NCBI GenBank assembly: GCA_030762175.1
Contig: CM060846.1
Coordinates: forward strand, 186,426,041 to 186,490,040
Direction of reading: 5' to 3'
Source: Metallyticus violacea
Taxonomy: Eukaryota > Arthropoda > Insecta > Mantodea > Metallyticidae
DNA length: 64,000 nt
In this document: in pieces, positions 27,080 to 39,420 of the stretch
Layout of the letters: the number at the start of each line of letters is the position of its first letter
Numbering within the stretch: position 1 is the first letter of the stretch
Made by a program: the position numbers and the translations under genes
The notes under the pieces: generated by a model
Told to the model about the DNA's origin: nothing
What the model saw: only the letters and a program-made list of their open reading frames with translations
Database searches by the model: none

Positions 27080-27520
27080 TAATAGTTTTAAGCTTACAGC
27101 ACATCAAAATGTCATTATAAATTGCCTTGCCCACAGATTCCTAAACATCCCAATCAACAAGAAAGAATATGCAGCAGAATACCAGTATATCATGAAGACT
27201 TCCTTCAACAATGGATTCAATATTTCATTGGTGTAATATAAGATCAGATATTTCAAAAGAATTAAATATATTAAAAACACCATCACTCTCTCCATGATAA
27301 AAAGGACTCAATTTTAAAAAAATTCACATACCATCAATTTGGAACCTAGGCTTTTATGGAAATTTGCAAAAAAATTGGTAATATGTTGGCGGCAAAGGAT
27401 AAATTTTAAAATCTGAAGCTTTTGAACAGCTTCATGAAAGATGTATTCTGTTCAAAGGAAATGCAGAACTGTATCACATAGATTTTCCCTTATAACATAA
27501 ACACACACAGACATACTTAT
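27080..27520 (+). mobile_element. Penelope-like fragment between RT and endonuclease
   Basis: The plus frame reads NSFKLTAHQNVIINCLAHRF then NIPINKKEYAAEYQYI and NNGFNISLV. This matches the helical region that follows RT in Penelope-like elements (a His, a run of C-L-x-H-R, then E-x-x-x-I and N-G). After about 27235 the frame shifts and continues with a degenerate YHQFG-like segment. A pseudogene fragment, not joined to the copy at 25880. Confidence 0.55.
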
Positions 27521-28690
27521 GTATATATATGCAGGAAATAACAAATTTGGATACATTAATGAATGAACACTTAGATATATAAATATAAAAAGCAACATTG
27601 CCAATCATTTTTAGACTACAATCTTTACAGCAGAAAAGACACTAAACTGTTTAATGTACTAACTGTCCTAGGGAATTAACAATATGAGAAAATATTTTCG
27701 TTTTAAAGAATGTGTATCATGTAATGATTTTTGACACCCCACTATTGCACTTTCTGTTTCAATGTATTTTGGATCCAGTGGAGCTTGAACTCAATTTTAA
27801 TAATTATTCTCCACTGTTGGCATTAATATGTTTCCATCCAACATTTCTCCTTTCTATTATTCAATTTTTAAGTATGGCACTAAATATTGCTTTAAATGTA
27901 CATTTGATGACTGTAACTGCCTCTATATAAAAATAATGGATTTAATAGCCTTGTTATATTTTGATCCTTTAATAAATCTTTCAGTTCATTTTTGACAGGA
28001 TACTGGTGTATAATGTTTCTTCATATTCAGAAAAAGACTCCTTACTGTTGGATGCATTTATAAGTACTTCTATCTCAACCTCATTATGTCTATTTATTTC
28101 CATAGTGCATGCACTTAAACTGAGCACAAATCTATGACACTAAGGAGGATAAAAGGGATTTAATGTCAAGGAACAGTTATGCTGCAATAATAAGGAGCAG
28201 GCCATTGTTATAATGATATGGAATTGATGGTTAAACACAATCAGTTTAGTATTATATGAAGTGAAAGTTGCAAGATTACATAATATAAACTGTTGCACTT
28301 ATAATTTTTGTTGCATGTAGGAATAATACATTTTAAAGCTGCTTCATTATAATATATGTATAAATCAATTACAGTTTGAGACTATACTGTATAAATATAT
28401 TTTTTTTAGATGTAACATATAATGTAATAATATGTTTTGCAAGGTTAAAAATGGTTACTGAGTTTCGTTAATTATGTTATTTTATATGCTACATAAGTAG
28501 GAAGTTACATTTATTGTTATGTAGACCCAAATTGAACAGCAAGATTATGTCAGTGTGCCAATTATAATAAGTAAGATAATAAGTAATAAGTAAGCCAATG
28601 AAAAAAAAAATCCATTAGCCAATATTGGGAATACAAAAGGAGTTTTTAAATATTTTTGTTTAGATAAAACTGGTAGTCTAATATAATATT
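27520..28690. other. AT-rich non-coding DNA
   Basis: No gene, RNA or clear element seen. Short open frames lack domain character. Confidence 0.6.
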
Positions 28691-29560
28691 TAGTTTTTAT
28701 TCTCCTGAGGCAGTGATAAGCTATCAATTATTTTATTTCTCTACTAAAGCTACAAATAGTGATAAGAAAATATCTTTTTCTCCTAACAGAATGATGGGCA
28801 GCAACCTATATTCTTTATAAAAGGCAAGAGTAGGCAGCAGAGAGATAAAAGCAATTAATGACAGAATAATTTGCAGTAAAATATTTTATTGCTTTTTCAA
28901 AGGCAATTATAGGCAGCTGAAAAAAAGTTATCCTTAGGAAACGTTAGCCAGGTATTTATTCATTTTTTATAGGTGAAAATAAGGCAGCCAAAAATTTTTG
29001 TCTTAGGAGGTAATGATGGGCATCCAGTCATACATTTATTGTACCTAAATCAAAGACATGCAAACAATTATATATATGTTTTTCTCTCCTTAGGCAACTA
29101 TGGGCAAATTTTCCTTTCTAAGGAAAAGATGGATCGCCGAGATTATCCTTTTTTTTCCTGAGGCAATGATTGTCAGTAAAAATGTTGTTCTTTATTTAAG
29201 GCTATTATACACAGTTGAGAAAATGTATTTCCTTTTAAGATTATGAGGAGGAAATTCTGTTATTTATTTTTTTTTGTAAGACAAGTATAAGCAGACATAC
29301 ATTTTTTTCTGTTGAGCAAATGATGTGGAGCCAATTTTTTTTCTATGGTTGGGTAGGTAGCTGAATTGGATTTTTTTCCTCATAAGGCAATGACTACCAG
29401 CCAATTATTGTATTTATTATTTTCTGAGTCAAATGAAAACAGTCGAAAATCCCGAGGCAATGATGGGCACCCGAAAATTTAATAATTTTCTTCTAAAGTA
29501 TATTTAGCGAGCAGAAAACATACTTTTCTCCTGAGGCAATGACGGGCAGACAATTATTGA
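28690..29560. repeat. Degenerate minisatellite-like array 2
   Basis: The same AGGCAATGATGGGCAGCC-type units as array 1. 28715-29090 is colinear with 6230-6600, so it is a duplicated array. Confidence 0.7.
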
Positions 29561-29955
29561 ATCGGTTATTTAAAAAATTCATGAGCCACAAAAGTAAATT
29601 TTATAGGAGAAGGAATAAACCTCGCACAGTATAAAACATCTGCTTATTTATTCACATTTAAGTTCCTGTGATTACATATAAAGTAATGTGCAGCAGTATA
29701 GTTTTCCATTTTAAAATTTATTGTTAGTACAAAAGTAAATATTAAAACTGCAGATTCAAGTCGTTTTTACAATGAACAGTGTAAAGACAAATAAATGAGA
29801 TCTATGTATTAGGAAACATGTTTTCACTATAAAAACAATTAAATGTGCCAAAATACAGAATCACATAGCACTGTCAACATTTTAAGCCCATTTTGATTGA
29901 TATTCTTACGCATCATATTGAAAACACAGCACAGTAGACCACGTTAGACTTCTTA
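29560..29955. other. AT-rich non-coding DNA
   Basis: Nothing recognised. Confidence 0.5.
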
Positions 29956-30252
29956 CTTTATGGTTTGATTTATTTACGGACGCTCTTTAACATCTCATGT
30001 CATCAGCGCCCCAGTTAATGCAGGGCACGAAACGGCCGATAAATTTTGCTCAGAGACCTCTTCTTTAATCATTGAGGTTCTTTTTGTGCAGTAAAACCAC
30101 GACATGGGAACAGTGGATTTACTTTCCTTCCGAAGGAAGCCATACTTAAGATTTTTACACCCGAAAAAATCCATCGACCCTCACCCGAATTGAACCCGCT
30201 ATCTTTAGATTTACGAGGCAAGTACGGTTACAACTAGACAACCAGGACTGAT
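29955..30252 (-). mobile_element. tRNA-headed SINE
   Basis: On the minus strand a tRNA-like head has an A-box-like TGGTTGTCTAGTTG and B box GGGTTCAATTCGG, followed by a body containing GTGCCCTGCATTAACTGGGG and a tail ending AATAAATCAAACC. The cloverleaf is imperfect and continues into a body, so it is a SINE and not a tRNA gene. Confidence 0.65.
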
Positions 30253-31510
30253 TTGTTAGTCTTCGTGATCGTAACCTTCATCTGTTCCTCCTTCGCTACA
30301 TCATTCTTGTAGTGGATCGTAAAATACCAGATGCTCGGGTGGAATATACTTTTTCACTTTCACTATACCTTCTAAATTTTTGTCATTGATAGATATTCGA
30401 TTTTCGGAATAAGCTAGCAGTGAGAAGCACATGTTTCATGTTGGAACTGTGATGGAGATGAATGTTTCCGTGAAACTGCTGTGGTATCATCTTCCCAGGG
30501 TAATGTCCGTGATATACAATATTCATCTATTTAAAAGGGGAAAAAGAAGATTTATGTCCCTTCGAAAATTTCCCAGTACTTGATGAGACAAGACTTTTTA
30601 AAATAGTAAGGACACCAGTGCTTAAAGTCTTATGTTGGGACATCATGAATGGTTTCGAATGTGAATTTGGTCGATGCTTTTTAATCATCATGACATACTC
30701 TTTAGATAAATACGTTCATCATACAGTCTCACGAGAGTTGTATATGCACTCCGGGTCACCCTAGTGCCAGTCAAGGATCACTGAACATGACCTTGAGGTT
30801 AAAGGTCATGGTCAGTTCGTTACCTTAAAGTCATCGCATGGCATTGAACTCGATGTTATCGACTGATGTCGATAGTCTTAAAGTCGTTGCGCGACTCTGG
30901 CGGCGCCGTGGACTACTTTGAACCCTGCGCCGACATTAAGGGGGCATTTTTTTTATTGAAGTTGTTACATTCATTTTAAATTAGGTACATAATGCACGAA
31001 CCAAATGTTTAACTTGAATACATAATATCCGAACAAAATGGTTACATACATATTTAATTACACATTACTGCGCTTACTTGAATACACTAGTACAGGAACA
31101 TAATGATTGCATACATATTTAATTATACATTACTATATTATTTTTTGAATAAGCAGTACGTGAAAACTGCAATTATGAAGTTTAGCTATTTTTAAAACAT
31201 ATACTACAGCACTTTTGATTTATTTTAAGATCTTAAACTATTATACTTATTAAATTACAAGAATGAAGTATAGCTATTTTAAAAAAAATTATACTTTTCT
31301 ACACCATTTTGTACCAACTTTAAAGTACATGATTGGAGTTAGTTGTTTTTAAAATATACATTTTTGACCAGTAATAAGTTTAAACTACACCATTTTTTAC
31401 ATTGGAGTATAGTTTTTTTTTTTAAAAAAAATACATATGCTTTTTAATTTTACACCATTTTCTTTTAACAAATACTGTTAGTATTTCAATAAATCTTTGA
31501 CCATGTATAA
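30253..31510. other. Non-coding DNA with internal repeat
   Basis: Two nearly identical stretches with TACATACATATTTAATTA (about 31045 and 31107). Around 30790-30818 TGACCT and AGGTCA face each other as an inverted pair. No gene seen. Confidence 0.5.
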
Positions 31511-31511
31511 T

Positions 31512-32252
31512 TTAATTTCCGTGGTAACGATTTAACCTGCGCACTCCCCGCATTTGAGTTCTCTTCAACGCCGTCGGTTTTTGAGCCTTAGTCGTCCTCG
31601 AAACCCGCTCCTTCAGCGGGATCGTTCTGCACAAGTACACTAGATGATGTTCCTCTTCTTCTTTTTCTTCGCGCACGTGCAAGACGCAGGCCATGACGTT
31701 CGCATTGGCGTTCGTGCACGTCATTACGTAGATGCATTGATCGAGAATAGGACCCTGAACTTCTACGGTAAATCTGACATCGTTTTTGCTGTGGGGATTC
31801 ATCAGCGTCGCCCTAAAGCCGACGTGCAGCGCTGAGGATTTAGAAGACCTGTTGTCGCGTCTCTTGAGGTTTATGTATACACATTTATCTTGAAATTCTC
31901 CATTAGCGATTTTCGTGGGGACGATCTAGAAGTGAAAGTCTGGCCTGCCGGCCGCTATCTCCAACTTTATCCAGACGTCTTTCCGTACATCGCTCGGCTC
32001 CGTTATGGGCTTTATGATCGAGGTCGCGCTGGACGACGGAGTAGAAGAAGACGGTATTTTCTTGCAGGATTCCTCTGCATGGCCGTAGGGACATTGCACG
32101 TTTCCCCGGTAGCAATTGCCGCAAAAGCACAGAGTCAGCTTGTGCATGCACTGGGAAGAGGGTACAGCTTCGGGGAGATGGCGGTGATGACGGCGAGGCA
32201 TGTACTCCGCGCGCTGGAAGGAAAATGCGTGCCTTCTGTGAACGTTCGACAA
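31512..32252 (-). pseudogene. Unidentified G+C-richer coding relic
   Basis: One minus-strand frame of about 247 codons with a single TAG at 31926-31928. The 5' half has LCFCGNCYRGNVQCPYGHAE and a Ser/Thr-rich linker, the 3' half DKCVYINLKRRDNR, NDVRFTVEVQG and CIYVMTCTN...MACVLHV, ending in a basic tail. The Cys/His content suggests metal binding, but I recognise no family. G+C is clearly above the surroundings and codon-like throughout, so it was coding until recently. It lies immediately downstream of the broken OB-like gene (32278-32553), so both may come from one lost viral or transposon insertion. Confidence 0.45.
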
Positions 32253-32277
32253 AGGTTGCTTGCCACCTTCGAAATTA

Positions 32278-32553
32278 CTAATTTATAGCTTCGAACATCT
32301 CCTGAGCAAGGTTGTCGAAACTCGTCGGCAGAAATAAACCTCTGCCGTCGATCTTTAACACCGTCTTTTTTCCAAACCTTGTTTGAACTGACTTAATTAC
32401 CTCGATTAGATAGCTTTTGATAATTTATAGGTCGCTCACCTTGATGGGCGCTGAATAACTTCCCACTCCTAATGCGTTTAGGCTTTTCAGTACCCCGTCT
32501 TTGACAGCTTCTCCACTACTACTACCGCTGCTGTTTTTCGTGTCGCCTTCCAT
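32278..32553 (-). pseudogene. Second OB-like protein gene, one in-frame stop
   Basis: ATG at 32553 in a good context (CAACCATGG), a Ser-rich start (MEGDTKNSSGSSSG), then SYSAPIKVSDL, TAA at 32425-32427, and in the same frame SVQTRFGKKTVLKI, GLFLPTSFDNL and MFEAIN before TAG 32278. Segment by segment this parallels the Polinton gene at 22515 (MQIRDL, VVTQYGPSISIKL, SVFVPRKYTDVF, DIEDIN). It lacks the last strand region. It may be a remnant of a different Polinton or a related DNA virus. The nearest core genes are not visible here. Confidence 0.6.
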
Positions 32554-33549
32554 GGTTGATAACAGACTGGTAATATGTATGTTACTCCTGCTTTTGCATA
32601 CCCTATCAAGACTTGAAGCAGCAGCTCCGTAACCGCAATATTGCATAATGGTGAGTTGAGAGTTTCGTTTAATCATAAGATGATTGTGTAAAAAATATAT
32701 AAAATTGCCCGAGCGTTGTAGACACCGAGTCTTGTTCTTAAAAACGTTTGGTATTGCACAATTTGCTTTTCCTGTAATAAATTTAGAAGACGATTGCATA
32801 AAAAAAATTGTAATAATCCTGAGACGTGGCACACGTAATGGGTATGGTTTATATGACCATTTTTCAGGATTTTCAGACGTATTCTTTAGGTAAGTAAGTA
32901 TGCAGTAATGATATTTTTACTTGGCTACATTCCTTGCTTCGATTATGAAAGTATCATAAGCAAGAGGATATGGCTTAATCATTTTTTTCCATTCTCCGAG
33001 CATTAAAGATGCAACGATATAGTATTTTCTTGATGCTGCTTAAGAACAATATTAGGAGTGTAAAAAAAGTGTTTGACATCTAGTTGTAACTCTTCGTTTA
33101 AATCTACGTTCCAATTTACCTTTTTTCCGTTATAATATTGCTATTTAAATTTAGTTCAAAATCAATATTGGCCTCGCAAGTTATGAAGCTTTTCCATTCC
33201 TGTAAACTGTATAGGTGAATACAATGGTGTTTACCGAATATACCTATGGTGTTACGGAGTTTGTAAGGCGCTTCTTAAGAAAATCCCACCCAGAGAAATT
33301 TTGTTTAAGCATAGTTCAAATAAAACTTTTGCTTCTGATACCGAAGTTCGAGTATGGTTTGAATTGTTCGATCTCGTGGTTTCCATTTTTTCTAAAAGCG
33401 AAAAATGTTATATTAAAAATACGAACCCCATGTGCTTTTTTTTTACTACATTGTTGATTCTACACGATACTTGTACATATCTCAAGTGTTCCGTAATCAC
33501 GATGATGCTGGTGTGAAGATAACTCCGGCTTACATACTCAATGGAGTAT

Positions 33550-34065
33550 TGGGGATCACTTGACAAGATGTAAGGCAAAATACGTCGACAGGCAATTGAA
33601 TGCTAAACATAGAGGATTCAGAAGAGCAGAAAGAGTGTTTACCTGCTCAGAGTGAGGCTTACAAAGAGCACAAACCACATCAGAGCACTGGTGCCTACCG
33701 TAAAGGAAGTAAGAACGTAAGGGGAGGAAATACATGAAACTTGTGCCGACATTCCATTAGAAATGGAACGGAATTGTGACTAGGAGACCAAGAATGGTCT
33801 TCTACTTACAATTTGTGGCGTGAAGTCTGAAATCTCCGGCAAGCCTTGTAGAAAATCGGTGAGATGCATCTGGTATACAGAGGAACAATGCAGGGCTCTT
33901 CGCGCGTATCTTCTTAACCCTCCAGTGAAGCAAGCTACTGAAGACGTTTCGAACACTTCTTCTGGGTATTGTACAGAACCTGCTATGGACGATGGCAGCC
34001 CCTCGTCTCCAGAACTTGACATTACGTATTTGTTTTTGTGGGAAATAGGAAGGAGAGGAGGATGA
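33550..34065 (+). pseudogene. CHHC zinc-finger-like gene relic, copy 2
   Basis: Opens in a frame reading GDHLTRCKAKYVDRQL and RVFTCS, then breaks. From about 33815 it reads SEISGKPCRKSVRCIWY, PVKQATEDVSNTSSG and AMDDGSPSSPELD, ending at 34065. More stops and frameshifts than copy 1 (2237-2918). Confidence 0.4.
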
Positions 34066-34246
34066 ACAGAGGGATGTATTTTAAAAAGCATTCATTGCAT
34101 CTTTATAATTTTAGTATACCAGGAAGAGACAGAATCTGAGTGATTTAATATTGTATGTACACTTTTGTCCATTTTCAGCAACTTAAATTATTTGAACTTT
34201 TATACATTTTTTATTTTCAATTAGATGTGATGCATAAATAATACTA

Positions 34247-34434
<188 letters not shown>

Positions 34435-35044
34435 GTTATAAATGAGGAGAATAAAGGCAGATATAATTAGAAGGCTTATTGAGTTAGAGTATTAGTTTAT
34501 TCATAAACTTTAATAAAACTTCTGCTTCATAACACAAGTCCATACATTCATAGTATGCAACTGGTTCATACCTTTATCATGATAAAGGAAGTATTTAGCT
34601 ATATGTAGACTGCATTTAATTTTTCATCCAAGCCATTAGAGTGCTAATCTCTTCATTCTTGGCTTTTCAGAACAAAGGACGAGGATGTAATTTCCTGAAT
34701 AGATGGACCACAAAAGTAATTTGTTTTGTTTATATTAGATGACAATATTTTTGAAATGTATATGACTTCCGAGTAAATTTAATATGCATAAGACAATTTG
34801 AAACATAGCTTAATTTATGACATCTTTAGTGGCTTACCAAATTTGTCACTCACATATATTTAAGCCTTACAACCAACCCTACAAAACTCGGAAGAATAAC
34901 TTTTTACATCAACAATTATCTCATTGCAGCAATTTAAATAATAGGACTATAATATTTTTTTTTACTTCAAGGTAGAGTTAACTGGAAGATGAACAAAGAG
35001 TGCATTATAGATAAAATATGCCAGTTTTGACATTGTAATAATCT

Positions 35045-35262
35045 ATTCAAGAAAATTGCATGATGAGTCAAACTACATACCCTCATTTCTCCACTTACCT
35101 GTTTATTATATGCAGAACTGGTTCCAAGTAACATTTTTTCACATCATCAGCTGTCTACTGTTAGCTAATGATGGGAACAGAGGGTTCATGAAACTAGTTC
35201 TGCATATTATGAACAAGTAAGTGGAGCAATAAGAGTGTGTAGTTTGAATCAATCATACAATG
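35045..35262. repeat. Palindromic repeat, best-preserved copy
   Basis: Inverted arms of about 95 bp: TCAAACTACATACCCTCATT...TTATTATATGCAGAACTGG on the left, CTAGTTCTGCATATTATGAA...AGAGTGTGTAGTTTGA on the right, with CATCATCAGC / GCTAATGATG next to the centre. Related half or whole copies: 4420-4500, 8335-8500, 9290-9360, 36000-36080, 49915-50000, 58640-58845, 59040-59125. Confidence 0.75.
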
Positions 35263-35456
35263 AGCTTATTTACATATACATAACTCCACTTCACAACTTC
35301 CAGTTAACATTTGTAGATGATAATGGTCATTTAAACCAAGCTGTATTGAGAAACATTAAAAAAATTTAATATCCATTGTGGAACCAACATATTTTTCAAG
35401 ATCAATAATTTATGTCATATGTACCAGTTTTCAACATTAATATTAGTATTAATAAT

Positions 35457-35457
35457 A

Positions 35458-35501
<44 letters not shown>
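35457..35501. repeat. (GAT)n microsatellite
   Basis: An uninterrupted trinucleotide run in the position of the shorter run at about 3905 in copy A. Confidence 0.95.
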
Positions 35502-36004
35502 AGAAATGCCTATAATATTTTTTTCATATTTCTAATTGATGTGCACATGTTATACTTTGTACATGTAAGCTAAAGCTCACATTACCTACCACACTTATAT
35601 CTGAACATATCCTGATAAATGTAAATAGAAAATAATATATAAGCTAGCTCACCATACATGTAATATGTATTACAGTAAATTTGTTAATAGTGCAGATTAC
35701 ATTTTTAAGCATTTATAGGCATGGCACCAGTTAATATTAATATTTTATATAATCTATGAATTCCTATTAGGTGCATTAATGATTATAAATAACTTATTTC
35801 ACTAAGGAAGGTTCATACTGCTTGCACGTTCTCCATTTAAGTATGCTATTAAGGAGTATATATATTAAAGTTTGCTACCTATGTGCCAAGGTAATTTACA
35901 TGAAACCTTAATCAATCTCTTTTAACTTGAAATGCTAATTCGAAATTGTATAGTGTAATCAACCATTTGATTGAAATCATAGTATAATTGAGATGAACTA
36001 AACA

Positions 36005-36175
36005 TACGTTTTGCTCCACTTACTTGTCTATAAATTTTGAATAAGTTTCATGAACACTCCTTCCCATCATCAGCTAGAAAGTCAAATTTTGGATACTTTA
36101 TTATGCTGTGGGAATGAATATCCTGCTCTGGTGAAGGTGTGATGAGCTTACCATTCATGTTTTTATTTCGTCATG
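36005..36175 (-). mobile_element. Penelope-like 3' tail fragment (copy B)
   Basis: Paralogue of 4391-4600 within the duplicated block, with the same terminus and tail on the minus strand. Confidence 0.5.
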
Positions 36176-37009
36176 TAAGACATTTTATTATAGAAATATC
36201 TGGGCAGAGTGGTCAGATAAATACAGTGTTATTAAATGGTGGTAAATTCTGTTTGTTCATTGTTTGTGACGATGTTATCAATAGAAGTTTTAGACTTATT
36301 GGTAATAATTGTTGCTTCAGAAATTGCTTCATTTACATTAAATTCACCTGTTAAATTTAAAATATTATTCTTGCAACTGGCATTTAGAAAATGAATATTA
36401 TAAACCCTTACAATAATTACATTTGTTGCAGGTTTACTAATAGCTTTATCTCATAACAGATATATATATACATATTTCTTTGGGAGGTCTATCTACCATT
36501 CCCCAATAATTTATTAAGTTCAAATTCATTGTCCGAAATGAAAATGTTAATGAACTTAATAAGCAGGCAATGTAGCGGCTTTCAAGATGTTCAATATTTG
36601 AGAAGATTAACTGATTTGGCACACTAAAGAATCTAGTGTTAGAAGGATTCACATATCCCTATATTTATGTGATATTCATAAACATCATATATAGGCTGAT
36701 ATTAAATCATTTAAATGCCTTGCTTAAATATGAAAGATGGTTAACCGTATATAAACTGATTATATAGTTTCAAAATGAATATAAAGATCTTAAAAATTTA
36801 TTTCCAAGCCTGTAGTCTAGTGAATAAGACTTAAAAATTAATTAAGAATTATAAAAGATGATGATTTTTAAGAAAGGAAACAAACTGAAACACATGAAAA
36901 TGGTGCATTGATAGTACTGAATTTTAAGTACCGAATAGGTTTGTATATCTACAGGTGAGGCTGAGAGCTGATAGGATATGGACTGACCAGATAAAAAATG
37001 TATTGGTAA

Positions 37010-38330
37010 AGGGCTGCTTGTTGGGTAATGAATACATTTTATCATAAAACACTGTAGATGATAGTAAGTTTGTATGAATCAGATTATTAGGCAAAGTTAA
37101 AGATAAATTAATGTTTATTATGAAAGTATTGGTGGTTGAAAATGGATGGAAAAATATTAATTAGGTTTCTAGAGAAATTTTCTAAATGATCTTGGGGCTG
37201 CCAAGAGCCTTACCAAATATATTAGCATTACTTGAACGTAGAAGAATAGGGCATAAATCTAATGGACCAAGCTGGGATTAAGATATTTCCATATATAAAT
37301 TTTGTTAAGTAATATTTAACAGCTCAAGAATGGATAAAATGATCAATAGTTGTTACCAAGATGGAGAAAATTTTAGCGCAAATTGGAATTGGAGTGTGTT
37401 GGAATGGAAACCTTGAAATAATAAAATGAAATTGTTGCAGAAAAGTGCAGATAATATAATATATGACAAATTACAAAGAGCTGCAGGAAATGGAAGCTAA
37501 CAAATTAAGGGTTCTTATGGGGAAAATTTATATGAGTGAATCTAATTTTGTACTAATTTTCAAGCAGCATTTCACTGTATCCAAGAATGCAGTAAAACTT
37601 ACTTTCAAAGAGATATTGAAGGTTAGAAAATAAAGAATTTGCTAATGGAGTTTTAACAAAATGGAATGGTGTTTATTACAGAGAGAGGAAAGTTTGTAGG
37701 AAAGGGAAGAGCAAAATGTTTAGAATATTGAGCAAAAATTGAGAATGTGGGTTGAGGAAGAAGCGAGACTTAATTGAATCAAATTACAAATCTATAACCC
37801 ATTAACAGGATGCTGATAGGTACAATATCCAGGGAAATAAAAAGCTCTAAACATAGGGTAGCATAAGTTTAATAAAATCCAAGTAGGTAATTTGGATTTT
37901 GTTAATAGAGTAATAAATATAAGTATTTATTGATGAACATTTATTTGGATCAAATCCTGAACCCATTGAATATTCCAGTAAACATAGGATGATGAATCCA
38001 CTACTGGGGTCTGAGGCAATTGATTTTAAATGTTTTATAATATGTTATTTTTAAAAATTTGTAATAGTATTTGGTTATTTATAAATTAAGAGTAATATGT
38101 AAATTAAATTCTATTAAGATTTATCAAAATAAAATAGTTCATTCATAGTATAAAGCTACTAATGACACCATGAACAGCAAATGCTACTCCAGGTCATTAA
38201 ATGCAATGAATCAATTGATATCTATATTATGTAAGCACCTGAGAGGTGTATTGTGCGTCACTGCTGAGAATATCCATCACAGCTGAATATATGCTAAGTG
38301 AGGTATTTTCAATAATGGGTATTCAGACAA
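37010..38330. other. AT-rich non-coding DNA
   Basis: Purine-rich and AT-rich on the plus strand, with no sustained frame and no element recognised. Confidence 0.5.
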
Positions 38331-39420
38331 CAATAGACAGTCAAATTATTTATTTTTTCTATTCAATGGTAAGGATAGACAGTGGAAAATAAAATATTTT
38401 CCTAATAAAGGAATGATGGGTGTCATTTATATTATTACGCTTTCTAAGTGAAGGATTTATATAAACATAAAATTTCTTTTCTTCGGATGCAATTTTAGGC
38501 CTCCTATTACTTTATTTATCTCTTTTTACTGAGGTAGGCAGCCCCAAAAAAAATTTTTTTACAGTGAGTATTTGGAAGGCAAATGTTTTATTTATTTGTT
38601 AATCTAAAGCAAAGATAGGCAGTGAAAACATAAATTCTGCTCAGGTAATAATATGAACATAAATATTTTCTTCTTTTTTTTGCAGTTAAAGATAAGGGGC
38701 CAAAGTTTTTCAATTTATTATATTTTTTTTCCAGCCAAGGCTATTATAGGTAGCCAATCTTTATTTTAAGAATAAGAATTACAGCAAAAATTTTTCTTTA
38801 CTTCTAAGAATAAGAGTGACAGCAAAAAATTTTCTTTTCTTCTAAAGCAATAATGGACAGAATTGTTTTTTATAAGTCTAAGAAAACTTCTGAGTTAATA
38901 ATGGGCAGAGACGTACTTTATTTGTTTTTTCCAAAACATGGAGAGTCAGATGGAAGAAAAATGGTTTTTTTTCTCATAAGGCAATGATAGGCAGCCATTT
39001 ATATTATTTTTTTTTCTTAATGGAAGGATAGCCAACTTAGGATTTTTTTTTTGGTCCTTAGGCATTGATGGGCAGCAAATGACTACATTTTTTTTTCTAA
39101 AACAAAGATAATCAGTCAAAAAAAATATTTTTCTCCATAGGCAATGATTGGTAGTCAATTATTTCACTAATGTAAAGAATGGCTGTCAATTTTTCTTTTC
39201 TGAGGCAAAGATAAGTGGCTAAAAATGATTTTTAATATTGTATATTTTTTCTAAGGAAAATAGTGCTCCATTTTTTTTTATCTCCTAGGGAAGTAATGGC
39301 TTGGTATAAGGCAAGAATAAGCAACTGATTTTTCCTTTTTTGTTTACTATATCAATGATGGGAAGCCATAATTTTCATTTAATTTCAAGGCAAGTATATG
39401 CAGTATATATATAAAAATAT
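38330..39420. repeat. Degenerate minisatellite-like array 3
   Basis: The same unit type (GGCAATGATGGGCAGCC, AAGGCAAGAATAAGC and so on) with T-rich spacers, as in arrays 1 and 2. Confidence 0.65.

Noticed and set aside
30180..30250. A tRNA gene on the minus strand
   Set aside because: A and B boxes are visible but stems do not pair well and a SINE body with a tail follows.
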